Positions 62,407 through 64,000 of a stretch of DNA of 64,000 bases are shown piece after piece. A program made the translations under genes and the position numbers. Source of the DNA: Alistipes onderdonkii (lineage in GTDB: Bacteria; Bacteroidota; Bacteroidia; Bacteroidales; Rikenellaceae); assembly GCF_025145285.1 (NCBI RefSeq), contig NZ_CP102251.1, positions 2,976,001 to 3,040,000 on the forward strand, written 5' to 3'. Numbering within the stretch: the stretch's first letter is position 1; every line of letters begins with the position of its first letter. The notes under the pieces were generated by a model that saw only the letters and a list, made by a program, of their open reading frames with translations, was not told the DNA's origin and searched no databases.

Positions 62407-63348
62407 TTATTTGAAGAATATCGACGAAATCTCCTTGTAGTTGTGCACGCGCTCGATGACGTCGGCGAACATGTCCGCCACCGACAGCACCGTGAACTTG
62501 TGCAGGTCTTTGTCGGGGTTGAGCGGAATGGTGTCCGTCACGATCACCTCCTGCAGCGCGCTGTCGTTGATGCGCTCGTAGGCTGGGCCCGACAGCACGG
62601 GATGGGTGATGGCGGCGCGAACGCTCTTCGCCCCGCGTGACATGAGCATGTCGGCGGCCATGCAGATCGTGCCTGCCGTGTCGATCATGTCGTCCACGAT
62701 CAGGATATTGCGGCCCTCGACCTCGCCGATGGCGGTCATCGTGCCCACGACGTTGGCCTTGGCACGTTCCTTATGCGAAATGATGATCGGCGTGCCGAGC
62801 AGCTTGGCATAGGTGTTGGCACGCTTGGCGCCGCCCATGTCGGGCGCCGCGATCGACAGCTCTTCGATGTTGAGGCTTTTGATATAGGGGATGAAGATGC
62901 CGCTGGCATAGAGCGCATCGACCGGTACGTCGAAGAAACCCTGTATCTGGTCGGCATGCAAGTCCATCGTCATCACGCGGTCTACGCCTGCGGCCATCAG
63001 CAGGTTGGCTACCAGTTTCGCGCCGATCGGCACCCGGGGCCGGTCTTTCCGATCCTGTCGTGCCCAGCCGAAGTAGGGGATTACGGCCACGACCTTGTAG
63101 GCCGAAGCGCGGCGCGCGGCGTCGATCATCATCAACAGCTCCATCAGGTTATCCGAAGGCGGGAACGTCGACTGGATGATGAATACCGTACACCCGCGGA
63201 TGGACTCGTTGAAGCAGGGCTGGAACTCGCCGTCGCTGAAACGCAGTACTTCCGATTGTCCGAGCGTCGTACCGAAACTCGCCGCGATTTTTTCGGCAAG
63301 GTATTCCGATCCGCGACCCGAGAAAATTTTGATTTTGTGGATAGCCAT
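62407..63348 (-). CDS. prs: Ribose-phosphate pyrophosphokinase
   Basis: This 313-aa enzyme makes PRPP from ribose 5-phosphate and ATP for nucleotide, His and Trp synthesis. Typical motifs are FSDGEFQPCFNESIRG, MDLHADQIQGFFD, the flexible-loop DMGGAKRA and the PRPP-binding NILIVDDMIDTAGT. Length is standard. The ATG is 25 bp from a -7 box. Confidence 0.97.
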   Translation of the reverse strand: MAIHKIKIFSGRGSEYLAEKIAASFGTTLGQSEVLRFSDGEFQPCFNESIRGCTVFIIQSTFPPSDNLMELLMMIDAARRASAYKVVAVIPYFGWARQDRKDRPRVPIGAKLVANLLMAAGVDRVMTMDLHADQIQGFFDVPVDALYASGIFIPYIKSLNIEELSIAAPDMGGAKRANTYAKLLGTPIIISHKERAKANVVGTMTAIGEVEGRNILIVDDMIDTAGTICMAADMLMSRGAKSVRAAITHPVLSGPAYERINDSALQEVIVTDTIPLNPDKDLHKFTVLSVADMFADVIERVHNYKEISSIFFK

Positions 63349-63372
63349 AGGTTACGAGGATTTTTGATGGTG

Positions 63373-63380
63373 CAAAGATA
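63373..63380 (-). promoter_or_regulatory. prs -7 box
   Basis: TATCTTTG on the minus strand; the leader would be about 20 nt. No TTTG at the expected -33 distance. Confidence 0.45.
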
Positions 63381-63433
63381 GCATAAGCCGTCGGAAAAAC
63401 GAGCCCTGCGGGCAACCTTTTTTCAACAATCGG

Positions 63434-64000
63434 TTAAACATCGAGGCATTCGCCGATGAAGCCGAGGATCTCCTCGCGTCCCGTACCGCGTTCGCCCGAC
63501 GAGACGAACATCGGCGGCAGTTCCTCCCATTGCTCGCCCAGCGTGGCCTTGTAACGCTCCACGCTCTTGGCGCACTGCGTCCTGGAGAGCTTGTCGGCCT
63601 TGGTGAAGACGATGCCGAACGGAATGCCGTTCATGCCCAGCATCTCGATGAAGCGCAGGTCGATCTTCTGGGGTTCGAGCCGGATGTCCACCAGCACGAA
63701 CAGGAAGTGCATCTTCTCGCATTTGAGCACGTAGTCGGTGATGATCTTGGCGAAATCGCTGCGCATGGCCTTCGACGTACGGGCATAGCCGTAGCCCGGC
63801 AGGTCGACCAGGTACCACGCATTGTCGATCAGGAAGTGGTTGATGAGCCGCGTCTTGCCGGGTGTCCCCGAGACCTTTGCCAGCCCCTGCCGGCCGGTCA
63901 GCATGTTGATGAGCGACGACTTGCCGACGTTGCTGCGCCCGATGAAGGCGATGTCCTTCAGCGAATCCTTCGGAACTTGCGAGATGCGCTCCGAGCTGCA
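63434..64000 (-). CDS. engB: Ribosome-biogenesis GTPase EngB/YsxC (5' end outside window)
   Basis: The frame is open to the right edge, so the N-terminus is missing. About 188 residues are visible, with G1 (GRSNVGKSSLIN) just inside the edge, then GTPGKT (G2), DLPGYG (G3), TKAD (G4) and SSG (G5). EngB assists large-subunit assembly. An ATG at 63904 is internal and not the start. The family and frame are certain. Confidence 0.95.
   Translation of the reverse strand, partial: CSSERISQVPKDSLKDIAFIGRSNVGKSSLINMLTGRQGLAKVSGTPGKTRLINHFLIDNAWYLVDLPGYGYARTSKAMRSDFAKIITDYVLKCEKMHFLFVLVDIRLEPQKIDLRFIEMLGMNGIPFGIVFTKADKLSRTQCAKSVERYKATLGEQWEELPPMFVSSGERGTGREEILGFIGECLDV

Overview
The window looks like the chromosome of a gut Bacteroidales bacterium. 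The GC-rich coding bias and gene families best match Rikenellaceae/Alistipes; that genus call is inference. Supporting signs are a SusC/SusD pair, Bacteroidetes-type promoters (TTTG, 19-21 bp, TAnnTTTG) in front of several genes, a lipoprotein-type TamA, a PG0541-family gene behind an RND pump, and a Bacteroidetes-style peptide/H+ symporter. No rRNA, tRNA, CRISPR array or insertion sequence was seen.

Layout. 1-2809: NEW3-domain membrane protein plus an ABC-2 exporter (+), ending at a convergent terminator. 2882-9893: tamB-tamA envelope-biogenesis operon (-). 10162-12240: Nramp metal transporter and MarC-family protein (-). 12597-14837: a three-gene cassette (GNAT-like protein, IbrA-like PAPS-reductase-family protein, IbrB-like ParB-fold protein) behind a textbook promoter. 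15042-15846: a 78-aa gene with its own terminator, then a decay zone where a deleted sulfatase relic abuts the C-terminal remnant of a CstA-type carbon-starvation gene. 15827-16519: a helical/TPR-like protein.

16527-33675 is a sialic-acid utilisation locus, all on the minus strand, in three transcription blocks. Block 1 is N-acetylneuraminate lyase plus a fused Kelch mutarotase/SSS symporter. Block 2 is SusC, SusD, a lipoprotein sialidase, a mosaic fimbrillin-like/FISUMP lipoprotein and a metallophosphoesterase. Block 3 is a GntR/FCD regulator, a second sialidase and a serine-type sulfatase. Together they would desulfate and desialylate host glycans, bring the products across the outer membrane, set the anomeric form of free sialic acid in the periplasm, import it with Na+ and cleave it to ManNAc and pyruvate. 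The promoters of blocks 1 and 2 carry palindromes with the same 7-bp half-site, candidate operators for the FCD regulator. The later steps (ManNAc epimerase, kinase) are not in the window.

34052-35807: tsaD and an M15-type peptidase (-). 35867-45126: a second TamB-family gene, then exbB-exbD-tonB-DUF1573-mtaD-Gfo/Idh (+), ending at an 18-bp-stem terminator shared with the convergent glgB. 47617-49173: peptide/H+ symporter. 49581-56121: TetR regulator, TolC, periplasmic adaptor, RND pump and PG0541 operon. 56411-58013: metallo-beta-lactamase-fold hydrolase plus short-chain dehydrogenase. 58068-58758: small membrane protein and tatA. 58908-62319: divergent pair of a membrane-tethered TPR/HTH regulator and a cysteine-ladder leucine-rich-repeat lipoprotein. 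62407-64000: prs and engB, the latter running off the right edge.
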